Positions 24,638-34,989 are shown, numbered from the stretch's first letter. The stretch is DNA of 64,000 nucleotides from Iodidimonas sp. SYSU 1G8 (GCF_039655775.1 NZ_JBBYXJ010000001.1:1697501-1761500); one strand, 5' to 3'. Notes: generated by a model not told the origin, from the sequence alone. Made by a program: numbers and translations.

Positions 24638-25447
24638 ATGGCTCACGGATACGGAAAGACCGCGCTTGTGACGGGCGCGTCAACGGGGATAGGCCGCGAA
24701 CTCGCCGCTGTCTTTGCAGAGCACGGCTACAATCTCGTCGTCGTCGCCCGCGATGTCGCCAAGCTCGAGAGCCTCGCCGGAGAGCTGTACGATGCGTATG
24801 GCACCAGTGTGACCGTGGTGCCGAAGGACCTCTCCAAGGCCACCGCGCCCCAGCAAATTTTCAAGGCGGTGAACGAGGCGGGCATCCATATCGATGTCCT
24901 CATCAACAATGCCGGCTTCGGCACCTTCAAGAGCTTCGGCGAAACGCCATTGTCGCGCGTGACCGAGATGGTGGCCGTCAATGTCGCCGCTTTGACCGCG
25001 CTCTCGCACCTGTTCGCCGGGCCCATGATCGAGAACAAGGAAGGCCGGATCCTGAACGTTGCCTCGGTCGCGGCCTTCAATCCGACGCCGGGCGCCGCCG
25101 TTTACGGTGCGACCAAGGCGTTCGTGCTGTCCCTTACCGAAGCGCTGAGCGAAGAACTGAAACCCTACAACATCGCCGTCACCGCCCTGTGTCCCGGCCT
25201 GACCGAAACCGAATTCTCGCGCAACGCCACCGGCAAGGCCGGCCCCAATCCGGCGGTGCCGAACTTCATGAAGCTCGATGCCAGACAGGTCGCGCGCGAG
25301 GGCTTCGAGGCGCTGCACGCCAATGAAGTGATCCGCATCAACGGCCTCGCCTATCAGCTCGGCGTGGAGTGGCTGCGCTACACGCCGCGGTCCGTCGCCC
25401 GGACCATCGGCGGCATGTTCGGCAAGCAGCTTGAAGACGGCTTCTGA
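24638..25447 (+). CDS. Short-chain dehydrogenase/reductase (SDR)
   Basis: 269 residues from the ATG at 24638 (GGGGAGA just upstream). TGASTGIG is the Rossmann NAD(P) site, NNAG the structural motif, and YGATKAF carries catalytic Tyr and Lys (YxxxK) after the Ser in NVASVAAF. The C-terminal 70 residues are longer than in minimal SDRs, as in DltE-like classical SDRs. In this operon a reductase or dehydrogenase acting on an acyl, ketone or alcohol intermediate is plausible, but that is inference. First gene of the wax-synthase operon. Confidence 0.88.
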   Translation: MAHGYGKTALVTGASTGIGRELAAVFAEHGYNLVVVARDVAKLESLAGELYDAYGTSVTVVPKDLSKATAPQQIFKAVNEAGIHIDVLINNAGFGTFKSFGETPLSRVTEMVAVNVAALTALSHLFAGPMIENKEGRILNVASVAAFNPTPGAAVYGATKAFVLSLTEALSEELKPYNIAVTALCPGLTETEFSRNATGKAGPNPAVPNFMKLDARQVAREGFEALHANEVIRINGLAYQLGVEWLRYTPRSVARTIGGMFGKQLEDGF

Positions 25448-25470
25448 AGCCGCGAGGGGAGACACATCCG

Positions 25471-27021
25471 ATGAGCACGCATATCGAAAAACTATCCGGC
25501 GCGGACGCCAGCTGGTTGCACCTCGAAAGTGAGGACGTGCCGCTGCACGTGGCCAGCTGTCCGATCTTCCAGTTGCCCGAGGGCACCGACACGGAGACCT
25601 TTTTCAAGCAGGTCAAGGAACTGGTCCGGCAGCGTGCCCCGGCGCTGAAGAACTACCGGATCCGCCGTGTCGATACACCGTTCGGCCTCGATCATCCGGT
25701 CTGGCACGACGACGTGCGCAACATCGATTTCGACTATCACATCCGCCGCGTGCGCCTGCCCAAACCGGGTTCGCTGGAGCAGCTCGAGGCAGCCTGCTCG
25801 CGCATCGCCGCCGCGCCCATGGACATGAACCGTCCGCTCTGGGAGTACCATCTGATCGAGGGCATCCAGGGCAACCGCGTCTGCCTGGTGATCAAGATCC
25901 ATCACGCGGTGATCGATGGCGAATCCGGCGTCATGCAACTCGACCTGATGATGGACCGCACGCCCGAGCCGCGCCATGTCGTGCTGCCGGACAATCTCCC
26001 CGAGGGCACCGAGGCGCCGCATATGTGGGAGTTGCTAAGCGACGCATTCCTGAGCTTCATGCGCCAGCCTCTTACCATGCTCGAGTCCCTGCCGCGCATG
26101 GCCGAGGCGGCGAACAATTATTCCAGCGTGATGATGGACCGGCTGAGCCATGGCGAGACCCTGAACCGGGTCGCCCCGCCCACGCCCTTCAACCGCTCGG
26201 TCTCGCGCAGCCGCCGCTATGTCATGGCATCGGTGCCGCTGGGCGAGGCGAAGGCGATCAAGAATGCCCTGAAGGTGACGCTCAACGACGTGGTCATGAG
26301 CGTATGCGCGGGCGCGTTGCGCCGCTACCTGCTGCGCGCGGGAAGTCAGGTCGGCGAGGAATTGCTGGCCATGGTACCCGTCTCGCTGCGCCGCGGCGAT
26401 GCCAACGCCGATCACATGGGCACGCTGGTCACCGGCATGGTCTGCGGCCTCGCCACCGATATCGCCGACCCGATCGACCGGCTGCGCGCGGTCAACAAGC
26501 GCAGCCGCGACGCCAAGGCCCAGGTCGAGGCGACCAAGGGCGCCATGATCCAGAACTACAATATCGCCGGCGCACCGCTGGCGCTGCGCCTCGCCTCCCA
26601 GTTGTATGGCGGGCTCAAGCTGGCGGACCTGCACCAGCCGATGTTCAACGTCACCATCTCCAACGTGGCCGGCCCGCGCGAGGTGCTGTACCTGAACGGC
26701 GCCCGGATGCTGCATTATCACCCGCTGTCGCTGATCACTCACGGCCTCGGCCTCAACATCACCGTCCAAAGCTACTGCGATACGCTGGATTTCGGACTGA
26801 TCTCCTGCGCCAAGCTCCTGCCCGATCTGGCCGAACTGCGCGACGATCTACTGGCCAGCTTCGAGGAACTGCGCAACGAGGTGTTCCCCGACGCGGCCGC
26901 GGGCGTCGCGCCGGACACCGTGCGCGGCCTGTCCATGCCGCGCGCCGGAAGGACCGCGCCGGTCAAGGCGAAGGCGCTTCGGCTGCCCTCGCGACGCACC
27001 CCGGCCGGCAAGGCGTCGTGA
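25471..27021 (+). CDS. Wax ester synthase / diacylglycerol acyltransferase (WS/DGAT)
   Basis: 516 residues. The acyltransferase active-site HHAVIDG (HHxxxDG) occurs in KIHHAVIDGESGVMQLD. The N-terminal LSGADASWLHLE, PLWEYHLIEG, and the late NVTISNVAGPREVLYLNGARM are all conserved WS/DGAT elements. These enzymes join acyl-CoA to a fatty alcohol (wax ester) or diacylglycerol (triacylglycerol) for storage at the inner membrane. The chain and alcohol preferences cannot be read. It lies 23 bases after the SDR and 5 bases before an alpha/beta hydrolase. Confidence 0.92.
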   Translation: MSTHIEKLSGADASWLHLESEDVPLHVASCPIFQLPEGTDTETFFKQVKELVRQRAPALKNYRIRRVDTPFGLDHPVWHDDVRNIDFDYHIRRVRLPKPGSLEQLEAACSRIAAAPMDMNRPLWEYHLIEGIQGNRVCLVIKIHHAVIDGESGVMQLDLMMDRTPEPRHVVLPDNLPEGTEAPHMWELLSDAFLSFMRQPLTMLESLPRMAEAANNYSSVMMDRLSHGETLNRVAPPTPFNRSVSRSRRYVMASVPLGEAKAIKNALKVTLNDVVMSVCAGALRRYLLRAGSQVGEELLAMVPVSLRRGDANADHMGTLVTGMVCGLATDIADPIDRLRAVNKRSRDAKAQVEATKGAMIQNYNIAGAPLALRLASQLYGGLKLADLHQPMFNVTISNVAGPREVLYLNGARMLHYHPLSLITHGLGLNITVQSYCDTLDFGLISCAKLLPDLAELRDDLLASFEELRNEVFPDAAAGVAPDTVRGLSMPRAGRTAPVKAKALRLPSRRTPAGKAS

Positions 27022-27026
27022 CCGCC

Positions 27027-27872
27027 ATGAATGACACCATGCTGAGAAACGGCTATCGCCAGTTCCGCCTGGGCAGCGATATCCTGCTGGCGGGCTGCGA
27101 ATATGTCGGCCAGTTCCTGTACGGTCCGCTGGCGCTTTCCGTCGCCCGCCGCGCCGCCGCGCCCAAGGCGGTGATCACCATTCCCGGCTTCACCGGCACG
27201 GACGAGACCGTTGCCCCGCTCAACGACGCCCTCAACAATCTCGGTTATACGGCGGAGTCCTGGGGCCTGGGGCTGAACCGGGGCATTCCCGACCGCGCCC
27301 GATTCGAGCAGCAGACCAACCAGATCGCCAAGCGTGCCTCGCGCCTTGCCGAGACGACGGGCGCGCCAGTGGCGCTGGTCGGCCATTCGCTAGGGGGCAT
27401 GTACGCCCGCGAGATCGGCCGCCGCTATCCCGATCTCGTCGACCGTATCGTGACCATGGGCAGTCCGGCGCATGTTATGCCGCTGGATCCCGCCGTCACC
27501 GGTCAGCCACTGCGCCGTGGCAGGCCCTTTGGCCGGCGCGACCGCGATCACATCTTCAGCGACGATCCGCCCGCCGGGATTCCGCTGGTGGCGATCTACA
27601 GCCGGCTTGACGGTATCGCGCCAGTACGCACGACCCAGATTCCAGGCAACTACCTGTTCGATGCGCAGGGCACGCCCCGCGAGAACATCGAGATCCTGTG
27701 CTCGCATCTGGGGATGGCGGTCAATCCGCTGGTCCAGATCGTCATAGCCGACAGGCTCGCCCAGAGCCTTGACGACTGGCGCCCCTTCGACGCCTCCGGC
27801 TATTTCCCGCTGCCGGTACGGCTCGCCCATTCCGTGTTCTTCCCCCCTGTCAACGATCGGATCCCGGCATGA
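27027..27872 (+). CDS. Alpha/beta hydrolase (lipase/esterase-like)
   Basis: 281 residues from the ATG at 27027; a GTG at 27018 overlapping the previous stop is an alternative. VALVGHSLGGMYARE holds the nucleophile elbow GHSLGG, TIPGFTGTD looks like the oxyanion-hole strand, and a Ser-Asp-His triad could be formed with later Asp and the His of ILCSHLGM. The family (PGAP1/lipase-like, EstA) includes lipases and esterases. Its position directly after WS/DGAT suggests breakdown or remodelling of the stored ester. No signal peptide is present. Confidence 0.82.
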   Translation: MNDTMLRNGYRQFRLGSDILLAGCEYVGQFLYGPLALSVARRAAAPKAVITIPGFTGTDETVAPLNDALNNLGYTAESWGLGLNRGIPDRARFEQQTNQIAKRASRLAETTGAPVALVGHSLGGMYAREIGRRYPDLVDRIVTMGSPAHVMPLDPAVTGQPLRRGRPFGRRDRDHIFSDDPPAGIPLVAIYSRLDGIAPVRTTQIPGNYLFDAQGTPRENIEILCSHLGMAVNPLVQIVIADRLAQSLDDWRPFDASGYFPLPVRLAHSVFFPPVNDRIPA

Positions 27873-28366
27873 GAGACGGCCCCGATCTTCACTCAACCAT
27901 GCCCGACCAGATGGTCTCGACCGGGAGCGATGAGATTTCCGCCTTCAATCTGAACGAGTACGTGCCCTTCCTGATCAACCGCGGCGCGACCCGCGTCGCG
28001 GCGGATTTCGGCTCTGGCCTGAAGCCGCACGGGATCAACATCACCGTCTGGCGCATCATCGCCTCGCTCAACCAGCACGAGAGCCAGCGAATCGGTGAAC
28101 TTTCCGATTTTACCGGCATCGAGATGTGGACGGTTTCCCGGGTGGTAACGCGCCTGGAGCAGGATGGCTATGTCACGCGGCATCGCGGCGACCAGGACGC
28201 CCGCGGCGTCATCGTGTCGTTGACGGAGACGGGCCGGGCACTCGTCGATACGCTGATCCCGGAAGCTCAACGCTATGAGTCCCTGATATTGGAAGGGTTT
28301 AGCGAAGATGAAACCAAATGCCTGCGCGCCCTGCTGGATCGTCTGTTCCACAATATGCGGCGTTGA
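27869..28366 (+). CDS. MarR-family transcriptional regulator
   Basis: 165 residues. The winged-helix DNA-binding core has ITVWRIIASLNQHESQRIGELSDFTGIEMWTVSRVVTRLEQDGYVTRHRGDQDARGVIVSLTETG, the standard MarR order of recognition helix then beta-wing. The N-terminal extension is longer than usual and may begin at an internal ATG. Its start overlaps the hydrolase stop (ATGA). As the last gene of the wax-synthase operon it is a candidate repressor of the palindromes at 24540-24602. Confidence 0.88.
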   Translation: MRDGPDLHSTMPDQMVSTGSDEISAFNLNEYVPFLINRGATRVAADFGSGLKPHGINITVWRIIASLNQHESQRIGELSDFTGIEMWTVSRVVTRLEQDGYVTRHRGDQDARGVIVSLTETGRALVDTLIPEAQRYESLILEGFSEDETKCLRALLDRLFHNMRR

Positions 28367-28436
28367 ACCGACGGCGTCGACGGCCGGAAACCGGAATCGT
28401 CACAGACACTTAATCGGTAACTGTCGCTTTCACCGT

Positions 28437-28466
28437 TTGCCGGGGCCGTTTAATTCGGTGTATCGT
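28437..28466 (+). promoter_or_regulatory. Possible promoter of the hybrid kinase gene
   Basis: TTGCCG (28437-28442), 18 bases, TATCGT (28461-28466), 41 bases before the ATG. Weaker than the others listed. Confidence 0.35.
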
Positions 28467-28507
28467 CAGGTCGCTCGACTGTCGCGAGGCCGTCGAGAGC
28501 TTGATTG

Positions 28508-30871
28508 ATGCACGGGCAGGAACGTTACCGTCAAGAAACGGTTACTGTTTTCAAGTTAGGGCCGAACTTGGAAGGGACCTTGGCCAACACGATCGACAAA
28601 AAGTGGTCGCACCTCAGCGCCACGCTGTTCAGCGACCTCTCCGAAGGCATTTTCGCCTTTGGCGAGGACCTGTCGATTATTGCCTGGAACCCGGCGCTGG
28701 TCGAACTTCTCCAGCTTCCCCCCGCCGTGATGACGGGCGCCACCGCCCATGACCTGATGTCGTACTGCGCCCTGCGCGGTGACTTCGGTCCGGGCGCTCC
28801 CGCGACGCTGGCCGACGCGGCCCTCGGACACTTGCGCGCGGCACACACCTCTTTCATGGCGTGGCCGGTGGCCGGCCGTACGGCGCTGCGAATTCGCGCC
28901 AAGCAGGTCGGCGAAGGCGTCACCATCGCTTTCGTGGCCGAAGAGGACGTGTCGGGTGCCCCGCGGCCCGTGCCGGCACGTGCCAGGGTCCATGCCGGCG
29001 ACAGCCGACTGGAGACATTCATCCTTGGCCAGATCCGCGAAGGATTCGTGGTCACCGACGTCGACGGCATCATCGTCAACTGCAACCCGGCGGCCTGCGA
29101 AATCCTCGGCGTTCCGGAGACGGAGCTGCTGGGCCTGTCGACCTTCTCCTTCCTGCCCGCCGGTCCTGAAAAGGCAGTCGTCCAGGACACCATTCACAGC
29201 ACCCTGAACGAAAACCGGACCTGGTCCGACGAGACCGAGATCGTTCGGCCGGACGGCAGCCGCCGGGTCATCGAATCCTCGGTGACGCCCATGCGCGGTC
29301 CGGATGGCGCCATTATCGGCCGGATCGGGGTGATGCGCGACGTCACCGCACGCTGGGAGGCGGAAAAGGGCGTGCGCGAGGCCGAGACCAAGTTCCGCAA
29401 TTTGGTGGATGGCTCGCTGCAGGGCGTGATGATCCACCGGGACTCCCGGATCGTCTATGTGAATCAGTCCGCCGCCCAGATCTATGGCAGCACCACCGAC
29501 CGCATGATCGGCCGCTCGGTGCTGGATTATTGTTCGGCCGAAGACCTGAAGCGCGGCCAGGACAGCATGCGCAAGACCATCTCTCCCGCCTGGAAGCTGC
29601 GCGGCCGCCGGGAAGACGGCAGCACCGTCTGGGTCGAGGTCAATGCCCGCGAAGTGGACTGGGAAGGCGAAGCCGCCCGCCAGGTCACCATTGTGGACAT
29701 CACCGAGAAACAGCGCGCCGAAGAGGCGCTGCATCACGCGCAGAAGCTCGACTCCCTCGGCCAGTTGACCGGCGGCATCGCCCATGACTTCAACAATCTG
29801 CTGGGCGTCATCTCGGGCAATCTGGAGTTGCTGCGCGAGCAGATCGACAACCGCGGCGAACATGCCAGCTATATCGAGGCCAGTCTTCGATCCGTCCGGC
29901 GCGGCGCCGAGCTTTCCAAACGCCTGCTGGCATTCGCGCGCAAGCAGCCGCTGAAGCCTGAACTGACCGATCTGAACGAACTCGTCGGATCGATGACGAC
30001 CATTCTGCAACGCACGCTCGGCGAGACCATCAACGTGGAACCTCGTCTGGTGAATGCTCCCTGGCCGGTGCTCATCGATCCCGGGCAGATGGAGAACGTG
30101 CTGCTCAACCTCGCGCTGAATGCGCGCGACGCCATGCCGCAGGGCGGCCGCCTGTTGCTGGAAACGGCCAATCTGTCGCTCGAGCACGACCTGGTCCGCG
30201 ACCCGACGGTCATCCCCGCCGGCGACTATCTCAAGCTGACGGTGCGCGATACCGGCACCGGCATGGCGCCCGAGGTCCTGGAAAAGGCGTTCGAGCCGTT
30301 CTTCACCACCAAGGATGTGGGCGTCGGCAGCGGTCTGGGACTGAGCATGATCTACGGCTTCGTGCAGCAGTCGGCCGGCCACATCTATATCGACAGCGCG
30401 ACTGGCGCGGGAACCACCGTGCACCTCTACCTGCCGAAGGCCGCCCAATCGGTTCCCTCACCCAGCCGTCAGAAAGTGAAATCATCCATGCCGGCGGGCA
30501 ATAATGAGGTGGTGCTGGTCGTCGAGGATGACAGCGACCTGCGCGACCTGGCGGTTCTGCTGCTGAACCGGATGGGCTACAAGACCCACGAGGCGGCCGA
30601 TGGACAGATGGCCATCGCCCTGCTCGATAAACTCCCTCACATCGATCTGCTGTTCACCGATCTCGTGCTGCCCGAGGGTATCGGCGGAGTCGAGATCGCC
30701 CAGGCGGCGCGCAAGCGGTTTCCGGGTCTGAAGGTCCTGTTCACCTCCGGCTATGGCGAGAGCGCGTCGTTCCAGAACGTGCTGCCGCCGGACACGACCG
30801 TGGAGATGATCAGCAAGCCCTATCGCCGCGAAGTGCTGGCCAAGCGCCTGCAGGAAGTCCTGTCGAGCTGA
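28508..30871 (+). CDS. Soluble hybrid histidine kinase with PAS domains and receiver
   Basis: 787 residues from the ATG at 28508 (a TTG lies one codon before). No membrane helix is seen. Domains: an N-terminal PAS-like region (about 40-150), a second PAS (about 170-285, [22 protein letters not shown]), a third PAS (about 300-410), the HisKA region with [21 protein letters not shown] (phospho-His), a HATPase_c domain with the N box [18 protein letters not shown] and [11 protein letters not shown], and a C-terminal receiver with [14 protein letters not shown] (phospho-Asp) and a conserved Lys in ISKPYRR. It senses a cytoplasmic signal; no partner response regulator is nearby. Confidence 0.88.
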   Translation: MHGQERYRQETVTVFKLGPNLEGTLANTIDKKWSHLSATLFSDLSEGIFAFGEDLSIIAWNPALVELLQLPPAVMTGATAHDLMSYCALRGDFGPGAPATLADAALGHLRAAHTSFMAWPVAGRTALRIRAKQVGEGVTIAFVAEEDVSGAPRPVPARARVHAGDSRLETFILGQIREGFVVTDVDGIIVNCNPAACEILGVPETELLGLSTFSFLPAGPEKAVVQDTIHSTLNENRTWSDETEIVRPDGSRRVIESSVTPMRGPDGAIIGRIGVMRDVTARWEAEKGVREAETKFRNLVDGSLQGVMIHRDSRIVYVNQSAAQIYGSTTDRMIGRSVLDYCSAEDLKRGQDSMRKTISPAWKLRGRREDGSTVWVEVNAREVDWEGEAARQVTIVDITEKQRAEEALHHAQKLDSLGQLTGGIAHDFNNLLGVISGNLELLREQIDNRGEHASYIEASLRSVRRGAELSKRLLAFARKQPLKPELTDLNELVGSMTTILQRTLGETINVEPRLVNAPWPVLIDPGQMENVLLNLALNARDAMPQGGRLLLETANLSLEHDLVRDPTVIPAGDYLKLTVRDTGTGMAPEVLEKAFEPFFTTKDVGVGSGLGLSMIYGFVQQSAGHIYIDSATGAGTTVHLYLPKAAQSVPSPSRQKVKSSMPAGNNEVVLVVEDDSDLRDLAVLLLNRMGYKTHEAADGQMAIALLDKLPHIDLLFTDLVLPEGIGGVEIAQAARKRFPGLKVLFTSGYGESASFQNVLPPDTTVEMISKPYRREVLAKRLQEVLSS

Positions 30872-30875
30872 GCGA

Positions 30876-31058
30876 CTAGATGCCGCAGATGGCCTTGCCG
30901 TGGCGGTATGCTGGCCGGTAGTTCAATGCCCGACGCAACCGTCGCTCGCGCAGAACCTCGCGAAGTTCACGAAATGTTCTCGCGCCGCCGACCAGCAAAA
31001 GCACGGTCATGGCAGCGAGCAACATCCAGCACATCAAGTGAATCAGTTCCGGGGACAT
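30876..31058 (-). CDS. Small single-pass membrane protein (60 aa)
   Basis: The N-terminal LIHLMCWMLLAAMTVLLLVGGA is one transmembrane helix, then an Arg-rich tail (FRELREVLRERRLRRALNYRPAYRHGK). GGAG lies eight bases upstream of its ATG. No family recognised. Convergent with the kinase gene, with 4 bases between the ends. Confidence 0.6.
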   Translation of the reverse strand: MSPELIHLMCWMLLAAMTVLLLVGGARTFRELREVLRERRLRRALNYRPAYRHGKAICGI

Positions 31059-31179
31059 ATCGGCGACTCCAAATGTTCCTCATTTGTTCCAAAGTAGCGC
31101 GGAATACCGGGCCTGACAAGAAAATCCCGCATGCGCGCGGCAGACGGAACCTGAACCGTGCGGCGCCCGTTCCCCCGCC

Positions 31180-31563
31180 ATGATCCGTCTCCCGCGATGG
31201 CTGATACTTGCCCTCGTCCTCGCGCCGTTTTCAGCCGGCGCGGACGATGCCGGGGCGATCCACGGCTTCTGGTCGTCGCCGGAAGGCGGCCGGATCGAAA
31301 TCCGTCCCTGCGGCGAGGCACTCTGCGGTCATATCCGCGATGACGGCACGGCGCTCCCGGGCGAGCCCACCTATGACGGGCACCTGCTGTTGGAGAATTT
31401 CCGCTATATTGGTGGCCTGTCCTGGGAGGACGGCACGATCCACGATCCGCGCGCCGGCCGCAGCTATCGGTCCAAACTCAACCTTCTCGACGAAAAGCAG
31501 TTGAAAGTCAGAGGCTGCGTGTGGATTTTCTGCGGCTCACAAGTCTGGACACGGATAGAGTAG
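31180..31563 (+). CDS. DUF2147 exported protein
   Basis: 127 residues. A signal peptide ends near SAGADD (about residue 22). The mature part has IHGFWSSPEGGRIEIRPCGEALCGHI, then GLSWEDGTIHDPRAGRSYRSKLNLLDEKQLKVRGCVWIFCGSQVWTR, the DUF2147 pattern including two Cys pairs (CG..LCG and GCVW..CG). The domain is a periplasmic lipocalin-like beta barrel of unknown role. It lies 5 bases before the MBL hydrolase, likely in one operon. Confidence 0.85.
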   Translation: MIRLPRWLILALVLAPFSAGADDAGAIHGFWSSPEGGRIEIRPCGEALCGHIRDDGTALPGEPTYDGHLLLENFRYIGGLSWEDGTIHDPRAGRSYRSKLNLLDEKQLKVRGCVWIFCGSQVWTRIE

Positions 31564-31567
31564 CGCC

Positions 31568-32473
31568 ATGGTCGAAATTCCGTACGTACGCGACATCCAG
31601 TTCGAATATGGCGTGACCCAGCAGGTCGCGCCCGGCATCCGGCGCGTCATCGCCGCCAACAAGGGGCCGTTTACCTATACGGGCAGCGGCACCTACATCA
31701 TCGGCGACGGCGAGGTCGCGGTGATCGACCCCGGCCCCAACCTGCCCGAGCATGTGGACGCGATCCTGGCGGGCCTGAAGCCGGGCGAGCGGATCACCCA
31801 TATCCTGATTACCCACACCCACATGGATCACTCTCCCGCCGCCGCGCCGCTGAAGGCGCTGACCGGCGCGAAGACCTATGCCTACGGCCCGCATGGCGGC
31901 GCCCGCGGCCGGGGCGAGTCCGAGGAAGGCGGCGACTGGGACTTCATGCCGGATGTGCGCGTCGCCCATGGCGACGTTGTCGAGGGCAATGGCTGGTCCG
32001 CCGAGGCCGTGTTCACGCCGGGCCATACCTCGAACCACATGAGCTGGCAGTACCGCGAGCACAAGGCGCTGTTCACCGGCGATCATGTGATGGGTTGGTC
32101 CACCTCGGTCATCGCGCCGCCCGATGGCGACATGAAGTCCTACATGGACAGCCTGCGCCTGCTGCTGGACCGGGACGACGAAATCTACTGGCCGACCCAC
32201 GGACCCGCGATCACCGATCCCAAACCGTTCGTGCAGGCCTTCATCACCCACCGCGAGGAACGCGAGGCGCAGATCATGGCCTGCCTGCGCTCGGACGCGC
32301 GCTATATCCCGGCCATGGTCAAGATCATGTACGCCAACGTGCCGGAGAACCTGCACCCGGCCGCGTCGCGATCGGTGCTGGCGCATCTGGAGCATATGAT
32401 CGATACGGGCCGCGTCGTCTCCTCGACGGAAACGGCCACCATGAAATCCCTCTACACGGCGGTTGATAACTGA
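31568..32473 (+). CDS. MBL-fold metallohydrolase
   Basis: 301 residues. ITHTHMDHS is the HxHxDH zinc motif; further ligands are His in TPGHTSNHMS, Asp in FTGDHVMGW and a His near WPTHGPAI. The arrangement (C-terminal winged-helix-like tail with YPAMVKIMYANVPENLHPAASRSVLAHLEHM) resembles LACTB2-type hydrolases. The substrate is unknown. Its stop overlaps the start of the aminotransferase gene (TGATG), so the two are coupled. Confidence 0.85.
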   Translation: MVEIPYVRDIQFEYGVTQQVAPGIRRVIAANKGPFTYTGSGTYIIGDGEVAVIDPGPNLPEHVDAILAGLKPGERITHILITHTHMDHSPAAAPLKALTGAKTYAYGPHGGARGRGESEEGGDWDFMPDVRVAHGDVVEGNGWSAEAVFTPGHTSNHMSWQYREHKALFTGDHVMGWSTSVIAPPDGDMKSYMDSLRLLLDRDDEIYWPTHGPAITDPKPFVQAFITHREEREAQIMACLRSDARYIPAMVKIMYANVPENLHPAASRSVLAHLEHMIDTGRVVSSTETATMKSLYTAVDN

Positions 32474-33834
32474 TGTCGGCGATCCCCAATTCCCTCGAAG
32501 CGCGCGACATCGACAATCTGGTCCACCCCTACACCAATCTGGCGAAGCATGCCGAGAACGGCCCGCTGGTCATCGACCGCGGCGAAGGCATCCATGTGTG
32601 GGATACGGACGGGAAGCAATACATCGAAGGCGTGGCTGGCCTCTGGTGCACCTCGCTGGGCTATGGCGAGAAGGAGCTGATTCACGCCGCCACGGCGCAG
32701 ATGGAAAAACTGGCCTTCAGCCATCTGTTCCAGAGCCGCAGCCACGGCCCCGCCATCGAACTGGCCGAGAAGCTGAAATCGGTGGCGCCCGTCGACACGG
32801 CCCGCGTGTTCTTCGTCGGCTCGGGCTCCAGCGCCAACGACACCGCGATCAAGCTGATCTGGTACTACAACAACGCCATCGGCCGGCCGGAGAAGAAGAA
32901 GATCATCGGCCGCATGAAGGCCTATCACGGCGTCACGGTCGCCTCGGCCAGCGTCACCGGCCTGACCCACAACCACCTGGACTGGGACCTGCCGCTGAAA
33001 GGCTTCCTGCACACGGATTGCCCGCACTACTACCGCGAGGGCAAGCCCGGCGAGAGCGAGGAACAGTTCGTCGACCGGATCATCGCCAACCTGGAGCGCC
33101 TGATCAACAAGGTCGGCCCCGAGACCGTCGCGGCCTTCTTCGCCGAACCGATCCAGGGCGCCGGCGGCCTGATCGTGCCGCCGCAGAGCTATTTCCCCAA
33201 GCTGCAGGCCGTGCTGAAGAAGTACGACATCCTGCTGGTCGCGGACGAGGTCATCACCGGCTTCCTGCGCACGGGCAATTACTGGGGCTGCCAGACGGTC
33301 GACATGCAGCCGGACATGGTGACTTGCGCCAAGGCGCTGTCCTCGGCCTATCTGCCCATCGGCGCCGTGACCATTCCGTCCTTCATGCACGAGGCCATGA
33401 TCGAGCAGTCGAGGAAGATCGGCACCTTCGGCCACGGCAACACCTATTCCGGCCACCCGGTCTGCGCCGCCGTCGCGCTGCGCACCCTGCAGATCTACGA
33501 GGAGCGCAACATGCTCGAGCATGTGCGCGGCCTGATCCCGCGCTTCCAGCGGCGCCTGGCCGACCTGTCGGGTCATCCCCTCGTCGGCGAGGCGCGCCTG
33601 GGCGGCGGACTGATGGGCGGAGTCGAGTTGGTCGAGGACAAGGCGACGAAAAAGCCCTTCGATCCCAAGCTGACCGTGGGCATGAAGGCGCTGCTCGCCT
33701 GCCAGGAGGAAGGGCTGATGATCCGCGCCGTGGGCGACGTGGCCATCCTGTGCCCGCCGCTGATCATCACCGAGGACCAGGTCGACACCATGTTCGACCG
33801 CCTGAACGCGGCGCTGGACAAACTGCAGGTTTAG
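32473..33834 (+). CDS. Class III aminotransferase (omega-aminotransferase type)
   Basis: 453 residues. VFFVGSGSSANDTAIKLIWYYNN is the PLP-phosphate motif, VADEVITGFLRTGNYWG contains the Asp for PLP, and CAKALSSAYLPIGAV the Schiff-base Lys. The opening VHPYTNLAKHAENGPLVIDRGEGIHVWDTDGKQYIEGVAGLWCTSLGYGEKEL is typical of omega-amino acid and putrescine:pyruvate aminotransferases. It removes an amino group from an omega-amino acid or polyamine. It starts in the stop codon of the MBL gene. The end is 132 bases from nadA. Confidence 0.88.
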   Translation: MSAIPNSLEARDIDNLVHPYTNLAKHAENGPLVIDRGEGIHVWDTDGKQYIEGVAGLWCTSLGYGEKELIHAATAQMEKLAFSHLFQSRSHGPAIELAEKLKSVAPVDTARVFFVGSGSSANDTAIKLIWYYNNAIGRPEKKKIIGRMKAYHGVTVASASVTGLTHNHLDWDLPLKGFLHTDCPHYYREGKPGESEEQFVDRIIANLERLINKVGPETVAAFFAEPIQGAGGLIVPPQSYFPKLQAVLKKYDILLVADEVITGFLRTGNYWGCQTVDMQPDMVTCAKALSSAYLPIGAVTIPSFMHEAMIEQSRKIGTFGHGNTYSGHPVCAAVALRTLQIYEERNMLEHVRGLIPRFQRRLADLSGHPLVGEARLGGGLMGGVELVEDKATKKPFDPKLTVGMKALLACQEEGLMIRAVGDVAILCPPLIITEDQVDTMFDRLNAALDKLQV

Positions 33835-33966
33835 CGGCTCGCTCTTCCCCTTCCGCGCATCCCAGCCCTTCGCTGAATTTCCTTGTTATCCGGTCGCGCA
33901 TGGCCAACATAACGCGCCACGCTAGACGTCATCCAGCCGGGAGCGGGCGCAAGCCCGGATGATGCC

Positions 33967-34989
33967 ATGAACACAACGGTCCTCGACCGGCCCAAGGGCA
34001 ACCTGAAGCCGCTGAACGTCACCGAGATCGATCCATTCATCGATCTGAAAGCCGAGATCGACAGGCTGCGCAAGGAGCGCAACGCCGTCATCCTGGCCCA
34101 TTATTATCAAGAGGGTGAGATCCAGGACATCGCCGACTTCGTCGGGGATTCGCTGGACCTGTCACGCAAGGCGGCCGCCACGGACGCCGACGTCATCGTG
34201 TTCTGCGGCGTACGCTTCATGGCCGAGACGGCCAAGATCCTGAGCCCGCAGAAGACCGTGATCCTGCCCGACATGAAGGCCGGCTGCTCGCTGGAGGACA
34301 GCTGTCCGCCGGACCAGTTCCGCAAGTTCCGCGAGGAACACCCGGACCATGTATCGCTGACCTATATCAACTGCTCGGCCGAGGTGAAGGCGCTGTCCGA
34401 CATCATCGTGACCTCGAGCAACGCCGAATACATCGTCAACCAGATCCCCGAGGACAAGCCGATCCTGTTCGCGCCGGACCGGTTTCTGGGCGGCTATCTG
34501 GCCAAGAAGACCGGCCGCGACATGCTGCTGTGGCAGGGCTCGTGCATCGTCCACGAACAGTTCTCGGAACGGGAGCTGATCAAGCTGATGGGCCAGCACC
34601 CGGGCGCGCCGGTCATCGCCCATCCGGAATGTCCGGGCCACATCCTGCAGCATGCCGACCATGTGGGCTCGACCTCGTCGATCCTGAACTACGCGCTGAC
34701 CTCGGCCGCCGAGACCTTCATCGTGGTCACCGAGCCGCACATCATGCACCAGATGCAAAAGAGCGCGCCGCACAAGACCTTCATCGGCGCGCCGAATGAT
34801 GACGGCAACTGCAACTGCAACAACTGCCCCTTCATGGCGCTGAACACCATGGAAAAGCTCTATTTGTGCCTCGCGAACATGACGCCGCAGATCGAGGTGC
34901 CCGAGGATATCCGCGTCCGGGCGCTGCGCTCGGTGCAGCGGATGCTCGACATGTCGCCGCCGCCCGCGACGCCCGCCAAACATGCCTGA
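33967..34989 (+). CDS. nadA: Quinolinate synthase A
   Basis: 340 residues with the NadA cysteines of the 4Fe-4S cluster: the Cys of [11 protein letters not shown], CxxC in HPECPGH and the late cluster NCNCNNCPF. The order is [29 protein letters not shown] at the N-terminus. The enzyme condenses iminoaspartate with dihydroxyacetone phosphate to quinolinate for NAD synthesis. Its partner NadC follows, overlapping by 8 bases. No nadB (aspartate oxidase) lies beside it, so iminoaspartate must come from elsewhere, perhaps from aspartate dehydrogenase. Confidence 0.95.
   Translation: MNTTVLDRPKGNLKPLNVTEIDPFIDLKAEIDRLRKERNAVILAHYYQEGEIQDIADFVGDSLDLSRKAAATDADVIVFCGVRFMAETAKILSPQKTVILPDMKAGCSLEDSCPPDQFRKFREEHPDHVSLTYINCSAEVKALSDIIVTSSNAEYIVNQIPEDKPILFAPDRFLGGYLAKKTGRDMLLWQGSCIVHEQFSERELIKLMGQHPGAPVIAHPECPGHILQHADHVGSTSSILNYALTSAAETFIVVTEPHIMHQMQKSAPHKTFIGAPNDDGNCNCNNCPFMALNTMEKLYLCLANMTPQIEVPEDIRVRALRSVQRMLDMSPPPATPAKHA

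Noticed and set aside
28556-30448. 630-residue open frame on the minus strand
   Set aside because: Shadow of the hybrid kinase, whose domains are complete on the plus strand.
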